Shown here: positions 1 to 8,336 of the stretch, piece after piece | Numbering within the stretch: position 1 is the stretch's first letter | Layout: every line of letters starts with the position of its first letter | From: Oscillospiraceae bacterium | GTDB taxonomy: Bacteria; Bacillota; Clostridia; Oscillospirales; CAG-272 | Length of the DNA stretch: 64,000 nt | Direction of reading: 5' to 3' | Assembly (NCBI GenBank): GCA_003343845.1 | Contig: QAKK01000025.1 | Coordinates: 1-64,000 of the forward strand | Translations under genes and position numbers: made by a program | The notes under the pieces: generated by a model | What the model saw: the letters and a program-made list of their open reading frames with translations, nothing else | Databases searched by the model: none | Told to the model about the DNA's origin: nothing

Positions 1-73
1 AGCGGATTACGGGGCTCGAACCCGCCACCTCGACCTTGGCAAGGTCGCGCTCTACCAAATGAGCTAAATCCGC
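1..73 (-). tRNA. tRNA-Gly (anticodon GCC)
   Basis: The acceptor arms at 2-8 and 67-73 pair perfectly. The anticodon stem cgacc/ggtcg encloses a 7-nt loop that reads TTGCCAA on the minus strand, so the anticodon is GCC. The discriminator is U (position 1), usual for Gly. Any encoded CCA would lie just outside the window. It is the last of four tRNAs in one minus-strand array. Confidence 0.95.
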
Positions 74-90
74 ATAGCGGTCAATGCCGC

Positions 91-166
<76 letters not shown>

Positions 167-195
167 AAATTAAAGGGGGTGTGTTATACCAAAAT

Positions 196-272
196 TGGCG
201 ACCCGGATGGGGCTCGAACCCACGACCTCTAGCGTGACAGGCTAGCGTTCTAACCAACTGAACTACCGGGCC
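196..272 (-). tRNA. tRNA-Asp (anticodon GTC)
   Basis: Acceptor stem 200-206/266-272 has one wobble pair. The anticodon stem ctagc/gctag encloses a loop reading CTGTCAC on the minus strand, giving anticodon GTC. Discriminator G fits Asp identity, and CCA is encoded at the 3' end. Confidence 0.95.
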
Positions 273-276
273 ATAT

Positions 277-352
277 TGGTGGAAGTTATAGGGCTCGAAC
301 CTATGACCCTCTGCTTGTAGGGCAGATGCTCTCCCAGCTGAGCTAAACTTCC
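277..352 (-). tRNA. tRNA-Val (anticodon TAC)
   Basis: Acceptor arms 281-287 and 346-352 pair perfectly. The anticodon stem tctgc/gcaga encloses a loop reading CCTACAA, giving anticodon TAC. Discriminator A and CCA are encoded. It is the first tRNA after the promoter at 411-439. Confidence 0.95.
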
Positions 353-410
353 TCATACATCGTTAAGGCTCAGCGTTTTTTTATCTGTCCATCAGCCTCG
401 CGACTTCTGT

Positions 411-439
411 ATTATAGCATAGCGGTATTCGTTTGTCAA
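411..439 (-). promoter_or_regulatory. Consensus promoter of the tRNA array
   Basis: On the minus strand, TTGACA (439-434) and TATAAT (416-411) are separated by exactly 17 nt, a perfect vegetative consensus. Directly upstream, T-runs at 443-449, 454-458 and 463-469 (A-tracts on the coding strand) repeat every 10 bp, resembling a curved UP element. The rest of the 353-594 gap holds only this promoter and the palindrome at 561-586. Confidence 0.9.
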
Positions 440-560
440 CACTTTTTTTCAGATTTTTCGGATTTTTTTCGGCGTGCGGTTTACCCCTGCAAAAATGCCG
501 TTTGAAGCCGTTTTTCGGGGATTTTTGTGCTTCGGAGACAGATGGCGCCCTGCACGAGAA

Positions 561-586
561 CAAGCCTTCCCGATCGGGAAGGCTTG
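561..586. repeat. Perfect 26-bp palindrome 3' of thiI
   Basis: A self-complementary sequence with the core aagccttccc/gggaaggctt. It matches the A-type hairpin of the dispersed repeats and the stem of the terminator at 47130-47162. It lies just after the thiI stop but has no strong T-run, so it may be a weak terminator or a 3'-end stabiliser. Confidence 0.7.
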
Positions 587-594
587 AACACGGT

Positions 595-1791
595 TTATTC
601 TTCGTACCGGTGGATCTCATCCGGCGTGATTTTATAGGTATACATCGTGGCAAACGCCTCATCGCAGAGGGCGTCGAAATCCAGCTTTGCCGCCTCGGCG
701 GCGACCTTCTCCGGCTCGGGGCGGGTCTTGGGATGCCGCGGCGTGAACACGGTGCAGCAGTCCTCATACGGCTCGATCGAGGTATCGTAGGTGTCGATGC
801 GCCGCGCGATCTGCACGATCTCTTCCTTATCCAGTCCGATGCAGGGGCGGAAGACCGGCATATCCGCCATCGCGTCGGTCACGCGGATCGCCTCCAGCGT
901 CTGGCTGGCGACCTGCCCGAGGCTCTCACCCGTGATGAGCGCACCGCAGTGGCACTTCTCCGCCGTGCGCGCCGCCAGCTTCATCATAAAGCGGCGGAGC
1001 AGCAGCGTGAAGTAGTCCTCACAGCACTTATTTTTGATTTCCTCCTGCACATGCGTGAGCGAAATGACGTGCACATACATGCAGTCGCTGTATGCCGTGA
1101 CCTTCTGCGCCAGGGACAACACCTTGTCGCGCGCACGCTCACTGGTGTAAGGGAAGCTCTCGAAATGGAGCGCGTCCACCGTCATGCCGCGCTTTGCCAT
1201 CATGAACCCGGCAACCGGGCTGTCGATGCCGCCCGAAAGCAGCAGAAGCCCGCGCCCGCTCGACCCGATGGGCATACCGCCCGCGCCGCGCAGCTGGTCA
1301 AAGTGGATATACGCCCCCGCCTCGCGGATCTCGACGCGCACGACCCGCTCGGGGTGATGCACATCCACGCGGATGCCGGGGATGCTCTCGAGGATGAACG
1401 CGCCGACCTCGGCGCAGATCTCGGGCGAGCCGAACGGGAAGGTCTTGTCCGACCGCTTTGCCTCGACCTTGAAGGAGCGGACACCCGCCATGCGGCGCGG
1501 CAGGTATTCCGCAACGCAGGCGCGCAGACTCTCCATATTCTTTTCGCAGACGGCGGCAACCGTCACACGGTTGAAGCCGAAGGTGTGCGTCATGCTCTCA
1601 AGCGCGCCGTCGAGGTCGCAGCTGTCGTCCAGCGGCTCGACGTACACGGTGCTCTGCACATTACGCACCGAAAAACTGCCGTACCGTGCAGCGCGCGCCT
1701 TGACGCGGCGCACTAGCATCGCCTCAAAATGCGCCTTGTTTGCGCCCTTGAGCACCAGCTCACCGTATTTGCAGAGGATAACTTCCTTCAT
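595..1791 (-). CDS. thiI: tRNA 4-thiouridine synthetase ThiI
   Basis: 398 residues. ThiI adenylates U8 of tRNA and delivers sulfur to form 4-thiouridine; in many bacteria it also helps make the thiazole of thiamine. Visible here are an N-terminal ferredoxin-like/THUMP region (roughly residues 1-165), a PP-loop ATPase motif SGGIDSP at 186-192, and a C-terminal region with the CC pair of YEDCCTVF. There is no rhodanese extension, so it is the short form common in Firmicutes. It lies 18 nt downstream of proA on the same strand and is probably cotranscribed. The usual cysteine desulfurase neighbour is absent. Family assignment is secure; the pairing with proline genes is positional only. Confidence 0.95.
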   Translation of the reverse strand: MKEVILCKYGELVLKGANKAHFEAMLVRRVKARAARYGSFSVRNVQSTVYVEPLDDSCDLDGALESMTHTFGFNRVTVAAVCEKNMESLRACVAEYLPRRMAGVRSFKVEAKRSDKTFPFGSPEICAEVGAFILESIPGIRVDVHHPERVVRVEIREAGAYIHFDQLRGAGGMPIGSSGRGLLLLSGGIDSPVAGFMMAKRGMTVDALHFESFPYTSERARDKVLSLAQKVTAYSDCMYVHVISLTHVQEEIKNKCCEDYFTLLLRRFMMKLAARTAEKCHCGALITGESLGQVASQTLEAIRVTDAMADMPVFRPCIGLDKEEIVQIARRIDTYDTSIEPYEDCCTVFTPRHPKTRPEPEKVAAEAAKLDFDALCDEAFATMYTYKITPDEIHRYEE

Positions 1792-1809
1792 ATTATTTCT
1801 CTTTTCTGT

Positions 1810-3063
1810 TTATTTGCGCACCGCGCCGCTTGATGTGACGAGGTACTTGACCGTGGTCAGCGCCGAGAGCCCCATCGGTCCTCTGGCGTGCAGCTTCTGC
1901 GTGGAGATGCCGATCTCCGCGCCGTAGCCGAATTCGCCGCCGTCGGTAAAGCGGGTGGAGGTGTTGACATAGAGCACTGCCGCGTCGATGTTTTCGGTGA
2001 AAAATTTCGCCGCTGCGTCGTCGCGCGTGATAATCGACTCACTGTGCTTTGTCCCGTGCCGGTTGATGTGATCGACCGCCTCGCGGACGTTTTCCACGAC
2101 CTTCACCGAGATGATGAGGTCGTCATATTCGGTGTCGAAGTCCTCGGGCGCGGCGGGAACGGCGTGCTTGAAATAACCGATGCAGTTTGCGTCCGCGCGG
2201 ATCTCCACGCCGCAGCGCTGCATGTCCGCCTCAAAGAGGGGCAGAAATTCCGCCGCGACCGCCCGGTCGCAGAGCAGGCATTCCGCCGCATTGCAGACCG
2301 CGGGGCGCTGCACCTTGGCGTTCTCGATGATGCGGCGCGCCATGTCAAAGTCGGCAGTCTTCTCCACATAGATGTGGCAGTTGCCCGCGCCGGTCTCGAT
2401 GGTCGGCACCTTGGCGTTGTCCACGACATTGCGGATCAGCCCCTTGCCGCCGCGCGGGATCAGCACATCTACATAGCCGCGGATGGTCAGCAGGGCGTCC
2501 GCGCCCGCGCGCTCGGTGCGTTCCACGAAGCATACGCCGTCACGGGGCAGACCGTGCGCCTCCAGCGCGTCGCCGATGACGCGGCAGATCGCGCGGCCGG
2601 ATTCGATCGCTTCCTTGCCGCCGCGCAGTACCGCCGCGTTGCCGCTGCGGATGCAGAGCGCCGCCGCGTCCAGCGTGACGTTGGGTCTCGCCTCGAAGAT
2701 CATGGCAACCACGCCGAGCGGCACGCGGCGCTCGGTGATGGTCAACCCCGCCGGGGTCGTCCAGGTTTTTCCGCCGCCGACCGGGTCGTCCAGGTGCGCC
2801 AGCGCGCGCACCGCCTCCGCCATACCGGAGAGGCGGGCGTCGGTCAGGCGCAGGCGGTCGAGCATCGGCGTGGGCACGCCGTTGTCCGCCGCCGCGGCGA
2901 GATCGAGCGCATTTGCCGCGAGGATGTCGGCACTCGCCGCCTCCACGCGATCGGCGAGATCGAGCAGCACGGCGCGCCGCGTCTCGTCCGACGCGGTGTT
3001 CATCGCGGCGGACGCCGACTTCGCGCGTTTTTCCAGTTCGAGAATGTAGTCGTAGATTTCCAT
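1810..3063 (-). CDS. proA: Glutamate-5-semialdehyde dehydrogenase ProA
   Basis: 417 residues, normal for the family. It reduces gamma-glutamyl phosphate with NADPH, the second step of proline synthesis. The aldehyde dehydrogenase fold is clear: a Rossmann region with EARPNVTLD (about 124-132), LIPRGGKGLI, and the catalytic Cys257 in RPAVCNAAE. The ATG at 3063 is preceded by AAAGGA. It follows proB on the same strand, but the 162-nt gap between them carries a repeat (3101-3210), so the two genes may not be tightly coupled. Confidence 0.97.
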   Translation of the reverse strand: MEIYDYILELEKRAKSASAAMNTASDETRRAVLLDLADRVEAASADILAANALDLAAAADNGVPTPMLDRLRLTDARLSGMAEAVRALAHLDDPVGGGKTWTTPAGLTITERRVPLGVVAMIFEARPNVTLDAAALCIRSGNAAVLRGGKEAIESGRAICRVIGDALEAHGLPRDGVCFVERTERAGADALLTIRGYVDVLIPRGGKGLIRNVVDNAKVPTIETGAGNCHIYVEKTADFDMARRIIENAKVQRPAVCNAAECLLCDRAVAAEFLPLFEADMQRCGVEIRADANCIGYFKHAVPAAPEDFDTEYDDLIISVKVVENVREAVDHINRHGTKHSESIITRDDAAAKFFTENIDAAVLYVNTSTRFTDGGEFGYGAEIGISTQKLHARGPMGLSALTTVKYLVTSSGAVRK

Positions 3064-3100
3064 GGTGTTTGTCCTTTGGTGTGGTGTGATGGGGAGAAGT

Positions 3101-3210
3101 CAGCCTTCCCCCGGTGGGGGGAAGGCTGAAATAGAATGCGCACGATTGCGGCGGGCGCAAGCCCCCCGCCCTACGGGTTTGTCGATTCAGCTCCCCTGTG
3201 TAAGGGGAGG
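3101..3210. repeat. Composite repeat between proB and proA
   Basis: A perfect 12-bp-arm hairpin at 3101-3128 (cagccttccccc/ggggggaaggctg) is followed by an E-type module (gcgggcgcaagccccccgcc, then ctacggg) and a small ctcccct/aggggag hairpin near 3191-3209. The same modules recur at 8182, 30942, 33308, 37265 and 47350. No coding sequence is seen in the gap. Confidence 0.8.
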
Positions 3211-3225
3211 CATGGTTTTCGCGTC

Positions 3226-4011
3226 TTACTTCCCGGCGGCGAAATATGTACCGATGGGTTCGCCGCGGAAGACGTCGTAGAGTTTCTCCGGGTCGGTGCC
3301 CGACATGATCAGCATCGGAATGCCTGCCGCTTCGGCAATCTGCGCGGCAAGCAGCTTTGCCTGCATGCCGCCCGTGCCCATCGCGGTGCCCGCGCCGCCC
3401 GCCGCCGCAACCATCTCGTCGGTCACGGTCTCCACGCGCTCGATCAGCTTGGCGTCCGGGTTCTTGCGGGGATCGCTGTCATAATAGCCGTCGATGTCGG
3501 TGAGGTTGATGATGAGATCGGCGTGGACGACCATGCCGACATAAGCGGAGAGGCGGTCGTTGCCGCCAAACTCCAGCTCATAGCAGGAGATCGGGTCGTT
3601 CTCATTGATGATCGGCACGCAGCCCATCGAGAGCAGCTCCGAGAAGGTGTCCTCGGCGGCGGCGCGGCGGGCGGGATTGTCGATGACGTCCCGCGTGAGC
3701 AGCAGCTGCGCGACGGTGTAGCCGAACAGCGAGAAGAACTTGCCGTAGATCTTCATGATCTCGTTCTGCCCGATGGCGGCAAGCGCCTGCTTCTCCCGCG
3801 TGCAGGTGGGGCGGTGGAAATTGATCTTCGCCGTGCCCGCCTGCACCGCGCCGGAGGAGACGAGGATGATCTCGCGCCCCTCGTTCTTGAGGTCGGACAG
3901 GACGCGCGCCAGCGTCTCGAGGCGGTACAGGTTCAGCTTGCCGGTGTCGTGCGTCATGGTGGAGGAACCGATCTTCACCACGATGCGCTTGTACTTCTGC
4001 GTGTCGTTCAT
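3226..4011 (-). CDS. proB: Glutamate 5-kinase ProB (short form)
   Basis: 261 residues. It phosphorylates glutamate to gamma-glutamyl phosphate, the first committed and normally proline-inhibited step of proline synthesis. The amino acid kinase fold is clear: VVKIGSSTM near residue 11, ILVSSGAV near 50, INENDPIS near 135, and a C-terminal GTGGMQAKLLAA. It ends after the kinase domain and lacks the C-terminal PUA domain of E. coli-type ProB; short forms are known in Firmicutes. A minus-strand promoter lies upstream at 4077-4105. Confidence 0.95.
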   Translation of the reverse strand: MNDTQKYKRIVVKIGSSTMTHDTGKLNLYRLETLARVLSDLKNEGREIILVSSGAVQAGTAKINFHRPTCTREKQALAAIGQNEIMKIYGKFFSLFGYTVAQLLLTRDVIDNPARRAAAEDTFSELLSMGCVPIINENDPISCYELEFGGNDRLSAYVGMVVHADLIINLTDIDGYYDSDPRKNPDAKLIERVETVTDEMVAAAGGAGTAMGTGGMQAKLLAAQIAEAAGIPMLIMSGTDPEKLYDVFRGEPIGTYFAAGK

Positions 4012-4076
4012 TGCATTTTCTCCGATTTTTTAAGCAAAACACTTTAATTGTGTTCAATTCTATAGTATAATAAGAT

Positions 4077-4105
4077 ATTATAAAGCAACTTTACGCAAAT
4101 TGCAA
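4077..4105 (-). promoter_or_regulatory. Promoter of proB-proA-thiI
   Basis: On the minus strand TTGCAA (4105-4100) and TATAAT (4082-4077) are 17 nt apart. The AT-rich 4012-4119 gap is divergent. A plus-strand tataat at 4066-4071 may serve zapA, but its -35 is poor. Confidence 0.7.
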
Positions 4106-4119
4106 GGAAAAAAGGAATC

Positions 4120-4443
4120 ATGAAACAGAAATATACCATCACCCTCCTCGACCTGCCGGTGAGCGTGGTCAGCGACGAGGACGAAGAAACCGTCAACGCC
4201 CTGGCAAAGGAACTGAACGAGAAGCTGCAAGCCGCGCTCTGGAAGTCGCGCCAGGTCTCGAAGACCGAGGCGGCGCTGTTCTGCGCGCTGGACGCCTTCT
4301 CCGAGGCGAAGACCCTCGCCGAGCAGCTGAAGCGCGCCGAGGCGCAGCTTGAACTGTACACGGCAAACCTTGCCCGCATGAAAGAGGAGAACGACAAACT
4401 CACCGCGCGCGTGGACACGCTGGAAGCCCGCCGCCGCAAATGA
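4120..4443 (+). CDS. zapA: Cell division protein ZapA-like
   Basis: 107 residues. ZapA binds FtsZ and promotes bundling of the division ring. The N-terminal half has the ZapA pattern (a short beta region, then NALAKELNEKLQ), followed by a long heptad-rich helix (about 60-105) that predicts a coiled coil. A good ribosome site (aaggaaaaaagga) precedes the ATG. The stop overlaps the ATG of the next gene as ATGA, so the two are translationally coupled. It heads a run of envelope and cell-shape genes, which fits the call. The family is short and divergent. Confidence 0.85.
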   Translation: MKQKYTITLLDLPVSVVSDEDEETVNALAKELNEKLQAALWKSRQVSKTEAALFCALDAFSEAKTLAEQLKRAEAQLELYTANLARMKEENDKLTARVDTLEARRRK

Positions 4444-6437
4444 GGAACGACCTTCCCGAGCTGCTCGCCCCTGCGGGCGGCTTTCCCGCGCTGGAGGCGG
4501 CGATCGAAGCGGGTGCGGATGCGGTCTACTTCGGCGGCGAGAACTTCGGCGCGCGCGCCTTTGCAAAGAATTTCAGCCGGGACGAGATCGCCGCGGCGGC
4601 AAAGCTCTGCCGCGCCTTCGGCGTGAAGAGCTATGTGACGCTCAACACGCTGGTGTTTGACCGCGAGATGCGGGACATGCTTGCCTACGCCGCCTTTCTC
4701 GAAGAGGCGGGCGTGGACGCGCTGATCATTGCCGATATGGGCGCGGCGGCGCTGATCCGGGAGAAGATCCCGACCATGCCGCTGCACGCCAGCACCCAGT
4801 TTTCGGGGCACAATGCCGACGCGGCGCGGTTTCTCGCGGCACACGGCTTTACACGCATGGTCGCCGCGCGCGAGCTGTCGCGCGAAGATCTCACCGCGCT
4901 CTGCAAAGCGTCGCCGATCGAGATCGAGACCTTCATCCACGGCGCGCTCTGCGTCTGCCACAGCGGGCAATGCCTGTTCAGCAGCATGGTGGGCGGGCGC
5001 AGCGGCAACCGCGGCATGTGCGCGCAGCCCTGCCGGCTGCCCGACAAAAGCGGGAATTATCCGCTCAGTCTGAAAGACCTGTCGATGGCAAGCCGCATTC
5101 CCGAGCTGCTTGCCGCCGGGGCGAAATCGCTCAAGATCGAGGGGCGCATGAAAGCGCCGGAATACGTCTTTGGCGTGACGAAAATTTACCGCCGCCTGCT
5201 CGACGAGCGGCGGCGCGCGACGCCGGAGGAGGAGCGGGAACTTGCGGAGATCTTCTCGCGCAGCGGCTTCACCACCGGCTATTTCGACGGCAGAATTTCG
5301 TCGTCCATGCTCGGCGTGCGCCGCGCGGACGATAAGGAAAACAGCCGCGCGCAGACCCCCTTTGCGGGGCTGCAAAAGAAGCTGCCGCTCACCCTTGCGG
5401 CAACGCTGCGGCGGGACGCGCCCTTCACCCTGACGGTGACGGGTGCGCGCGGCAGCGTGACGGTGACGGGCAGCGTGCCCGAGGCGGCGCGCACCGCACC
5501 GCTCGACGCGGCGGCACTGGAAAAGAACCTTGCAAAGCTCGGCGGCACGCCCTACTTTGCCGAAAAGATCGACATTGCGCTTGACGACGGGCTGATCCTG
5601 CGCGTCAGCGAGATCAACGCCCTGCGCCGCGACGCGCTTGCCGCCTATGCGGCGCGCGGCGAGCGGGAACATGTCGTGCACACCGACTATACGCCGAAGC
5701 CGTGCGCCAAGACCGACACATCCGCGCGCACGGCGCTCGTGATGCGCGCGACAAATCTGCCCGCAGACGATGCGTTCTACACTTTTTTTGACCTTGTCTT
5801 TCTGCCGCTTGCCGAATACCTCGGCGGCGACTTTCCACGCGTCTTTGGCGTGGCGCTGCCCGGCGTGATCTTCGACGGTGAACGTGAAAAGCTGCTCGCC
5901 GACCTCAAAGAAGCCTATGCCCGCGGCGCGCGGCACGCGCTCTGCGGCAACTACGGGCACCTTGCCCTCTGCCGCGAAGCGGGGCTTGTGCCGCACGGTG
6001 ACTTCCGCCTGAACGTGACAAACGGCGAGGCGGCAGCCTTCGCGCTTGCAAACGGCTTTGCCGACCTCATCCTCTCGCCCGAGCTGTCCGCGGCGCAGAT
6101 CCGCGACATCGGCGGCAGCGTGCGCGCCGTGGTGTACGGCAGGATCCCGCTGATGCTGCTGGAAAAATGCGCGGCAAAGGAGACCTCCGGCTGCGAGAAA
6201 TGCGCGGATGACCGTGCGGCGCTCATCGACCGCATGGGCAAGCGTTTTCCGATCTTTCGCGAAGAACCGCACCGCAATATCCTGGTCAACTGCGTGCCGA
6301 CCTACGCGGCGGAGCATCCGCCGCTCGGTGGGCAGCACTTTATCTTCACGGTCGAGCGCCCGGCGGAAATCCTGCGCGTGCTCGACGCCTACCGCCGTCA
6401 CCTCCCCCCTGCCGGGGAGATTCGGAGATTGAAATAG
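4440..6437 (+). CDS. U32 family peptidase (RlhA/YhbU-like, with DUF3656)
   Basis: 665 residues. U32 proteins include RlhA, which hydroxylates a 23S rRNA cytidine, and collagenase-like relatives; which activity applies here is unknown. The N-terminal TIM-barrel-like domain opens with LLAPAGGFPALEAAIEAGAD and YFGGENFGARAFA. The signature Cys region HGALCVCHSGQCLFSS, followed by GMCAQPCR, lies around residues 165-200 and is expected to bind an Fe-S cluster in RlhA-type members. The long C-terminal part resembles the DUF3656 extension. The start overlaps the zapA stop. The last residues (LPPAGEIRRLK) are read from an A-type hairpin-like sequence near 6402-6420, suggesting the original end was altered by a repeat. 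Confidence 0.88.
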   Translation: MRNDLPELLAPAGGFPALEAAIEAGADAVYFGGENFGARAFAKNFSRDEIAAAAKLCRAFGVKSYVTLNTLVFDREMRDMLAYAAFLEEAGVDALIIADMGAAALIREKIPTMPLHASTQFSGHNADAARFLAAHGFTRMVAARELSREDLTALCKASPIEIETFIHGALCVCHSGQCLFSSMVGGRSGNRGMCAQPCRLPDKSGNYPLSLKDLSMASRIPELLAAGAKSLKIEGRMKAPEYVFGVTKIYRRLLDERRRATPEEERELAEIFSRSGFTTGYFDGRISSSMLGVRRADDKENSRAQTPFAGLQKKLPLTLAATLRRDAPFTLTVTGARGSVTVTGSVPEAARTAPLDAAALEKNLAKLGGTPYFAEKIDIALDDGLILRVSEINALRRDALAAYAARGEREHVVHTDYTPKPCAKTDTSARTALVMRATNLPADDAFYTFFDLVFLPLAEYLGGDFPRVFGVALPGVIFDGEREKLLADLKEAYARGARHALCGNYGHLALCREAGLVPHGDFRLNVTNGEAAAFALANGFADLILSPELSAAQIRDIGGSVRAVVYGRIPLMLLEKCAAKETSGCEKCADDRAALIDRMGKRFPIFREEPHRNILVNCVPTYAAEHPPLGGQHFIFTVERPAEILRVLDAYRRHLPPAGEIRRLK

Positions 6438-6521
6438 AGGCGGCTGAAGACAGACGGCGCATGACGGTTTGTGCGCGTCTTTCAACTTTCCCCCAAAAGG
6501 CAACATTGAAAAGGAGCCATC

Positions 6522-7118
6522 ATGAAACTTTATCTTGCCTCGGGATCGCCGCGCAGGCGGGAGATCCTCGACCTGATGCACCTCCCCTACGAGATCTGCA
6601 CCGCCGACGCGGATGAAACCCTCCCCGCCGGCACCGCCATGGAAGCCGCGGGACGCCTGCTGGCGTCCCGCAAGGCGGAGGCTGCCGCAGCGCGTCTTGC
6701 CGCGGCGAAGCCTACCGACGGCGATGCGCTGATCCTCGCAGCGGACACGCTGGTCTACCTCGACGGCGCGCCGCTCGGCAAGCCGCACACCGCCGATGAG
6801 GCGCTCGCCATGCTCCGCGCCCTCTCCGGCAGACGGCATTACGTCTGCACCGGGGTCTGCCTGCTGGCGGACGGCAAGCCGTACACCGCCGCAGACGTGA
6901 CCGCCGTGACCATGCGCGCCTACGGCGAGGACGAGGCGCGCGCCTATGTTGCCACCGGCGAACCGCTGGACAAGGCGGGCGCTTACGGCATTCAGGGCAT
7001 CGGTTCGGTGCTTGTCGAGAAGATTGACGGCGATTTTTTCACCGTCATGGGGCTGTCGCCGCGCGTGGTGCGCGGGCTGCTCGGCGACGCGGGCTATGCC
7101 TACTTTGATCTGATTTAA
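6522..7118 (+). CDS. maf: Maf family nucleotide pyrophosphatase
   Basis: 198 residues, typical length. Maf enzymes hydrolyse non-canonical or modified NTPs to NMPs and affect septation when overproduced. The motifs are present: LASGSPRRREIL at 5-16, LAADTLVYLDG about residue 76, GKPHTADEA about residue 92, and DKAGAYGIQG about residue 154. AAAAGGAG precedes the ATG. The upstream 84-nt gap contains an E-like repeat fragment (gacagacggcgc). In many Firmicutes maf precedes mreBCD, as here. Confidence 0.95.
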   Translation: MKLYLASGSPRRREILDLMHLPYEICTADADETLPAGTAMEAAGRLLASRKAEAAAARLAAAKPTDGDALILAADTLVYLDGAPLGKPHTADEALAMLRALSGRRHYVCTGVCLLADGKPYTAADVTAVTMRAYGEDEARAYVATGEPLDKAGAYGIQGIGSVLVEKIDGDFFTVMGLSPRVVRGLLGDAGYAYFDLI

Positions 7119-7143
7119 TTCCCGGAAAGGAACGCAAAATCAT

Positions 7144-8178
7144 ATGAGTCTGAATCTTTCCAAAATGAATATGTCGAAAAGCCTCGGCATCGACCTCGGC
7201 ACGTCCAATACGCTGATCTACCTTGCCGGAAAAGGCATCGTGCTCCAGGAGCCGTCGGTGGCGGCGGTCAACAACCGCTCCATGCAGGTGCTGGATGTCG
7301 GCGATGCGGCGGGGCTGATGGTGGGCAAGACCGCCGGTGAGCAGCTTGCGTTCCGTCCGATCAAGGACGGTGTGATCGCCGACTTTGACGTGACGGTCGC
7401 CATGCTCGGCAAGTTCATCCGCAAAGTGACCGGTCCGATCCTCCTCAACCGCCCGAAGGTGGCGGTCTGCGTCCCGCTGGGGCTGACCGGCGTGGAGCGC
7501 CGTGCCTTTGAAGATGCGGCGGGCAGCGCGGGCGCGCGCAGCGTCACGCTGATCGAAGCCCCGATCGCCGCGGCGATCGGCGCAAACATCAAGATCGGCG
7601 CACCGCGCGGCAGCTTTATCATCGACATCGGCGGCGGCACCACCGAGGTTGCCACCGTTTCGCTCGGCGGCATCGTGGCGTCCTCCTCGGTGCGCGCGGC
7701 ATCCTCCAAGATGGACGACGCGATCATGCTCTACATCAAGCGGCGCTATAACGTGAGCATCAGCCCGAAGACTGCCGAGGCGCTCAAGCTGCGCATCGGC
7801 TCGGTGCACCCGCAGACCGATGTGGGCGCGATGGAGGTGCGCGGCAAGAATCTGGCGAGCGGTCTCCCCGTCACCCTGAACGTGACCAGCGGCGACGTGC
7901 GCGACGCGATCGGCGACGTGATGGAGCAGATCCTTGACTGCATCCGCGCCGTTCTCGAAAAGACCCCGCCCGAGCTCTGCGCCGACATCTACGACCGCGG
8001 CATCCTGCTGACGGGCGGCGGCGCCTCGCTGCGCGGGCTGCCGATCCTGCTCTCGCAGATCACCGGCATCCGCGTCACGGTGGCGGATCGCCCGATGCAG
8101 ACCTTCGCGCTCGGCCTCGGCCGCTTTGTCGAGCATCCCGAGCGCTACCCCTACCTCACGCAGTATAAGGCGAGGTAA
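7144..8178 (+). CDS. mreB: Rod-shape determining protein MreB
   Basis: 344 residues. An actin-like ATPase forming membrane filaments that guide lateral wall synthesis. Phosphate 1 motif GIDLGTSNTLIY lies near residue 16, phosphate 2 IIDIGGGTTEVA near 159, and the adenosine motif LTGGGASLRGLP near 290. The ATG was chosen because AAAGGA sits upstream. It is followed by mreC, mreD and a class B PBP, the standard elongasome order. It could equally be an Mbl-type paralogue; position favours MreB. Confidence 0.97.
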   Translation: MSLNLSKMNMSKSLGIDLGTSNTLIYLAGKGIVLQEPSVAAVNNRSMQVLDVGDAAGLMVGKTAGEQLAFRPIKDGVIADFDVTVAMLGKFIRKVTGPILLNRPKVAVCVPLGLTGVERRAFEDAAGSAGARSVTLIEAPIAAAIGANIKIGAPRGSFIIDIGGGTTEVATVSLGGIVASSSVRAASSKMDDAIMLYIKRRYNVSISPKTAEALKLRIGSVHPQTDVGAMEVRGKNLASGLPVTLNVTSGDVRDAIGDVMEQILDCIRAVLEKTPPELCADIYDRGILLTGGGASLRGLPILLSQITGIRVTVADRPMQTFALGLGRFVEHPERYPYLTQYKAR

Positions 8179-8181
8179 AGA

Positions 8182-8285
8182 GGGGCGCAAATTCGGCTCC
8201 CCTGTGTAAGGGGTGAGCTGTACGAGACGCGATGCGTTTTTTAGGCTTCCCTTGGGGGAGGCGAAGATGGATCGCCCCTACGGGA
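8182..8285. repeat. Composite repeat between mreB and mreC
   Basis: It contains ctcccctgtgtaaggggtgag, a B-type element (gtacgagacgcgatgcg), an A-type hairpin (ggcttcccttgggggaggc) and cgcccctacggg. It fills most of the 158-nt gap. mreC has its own ribosome site after it. Confidence 0.7.
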
Positions 8286-8336
8286 TTGTACCCTTTTTAT
8301 ACATCTTCCCCCTCAAATTTCAGAAAGGAGTCGCGC

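Noticed and set aside
4044..6839. 931-residue open frame on the minus strand
   Set aside because: It is antisense to zapA, the U32 gene and maf, which have clear families, ribosome sites and overlaps. Long reverse frames are expected in GC-rich coding DNA. Its translation is low-complexity Arg/Ala/His-rich with no domain.
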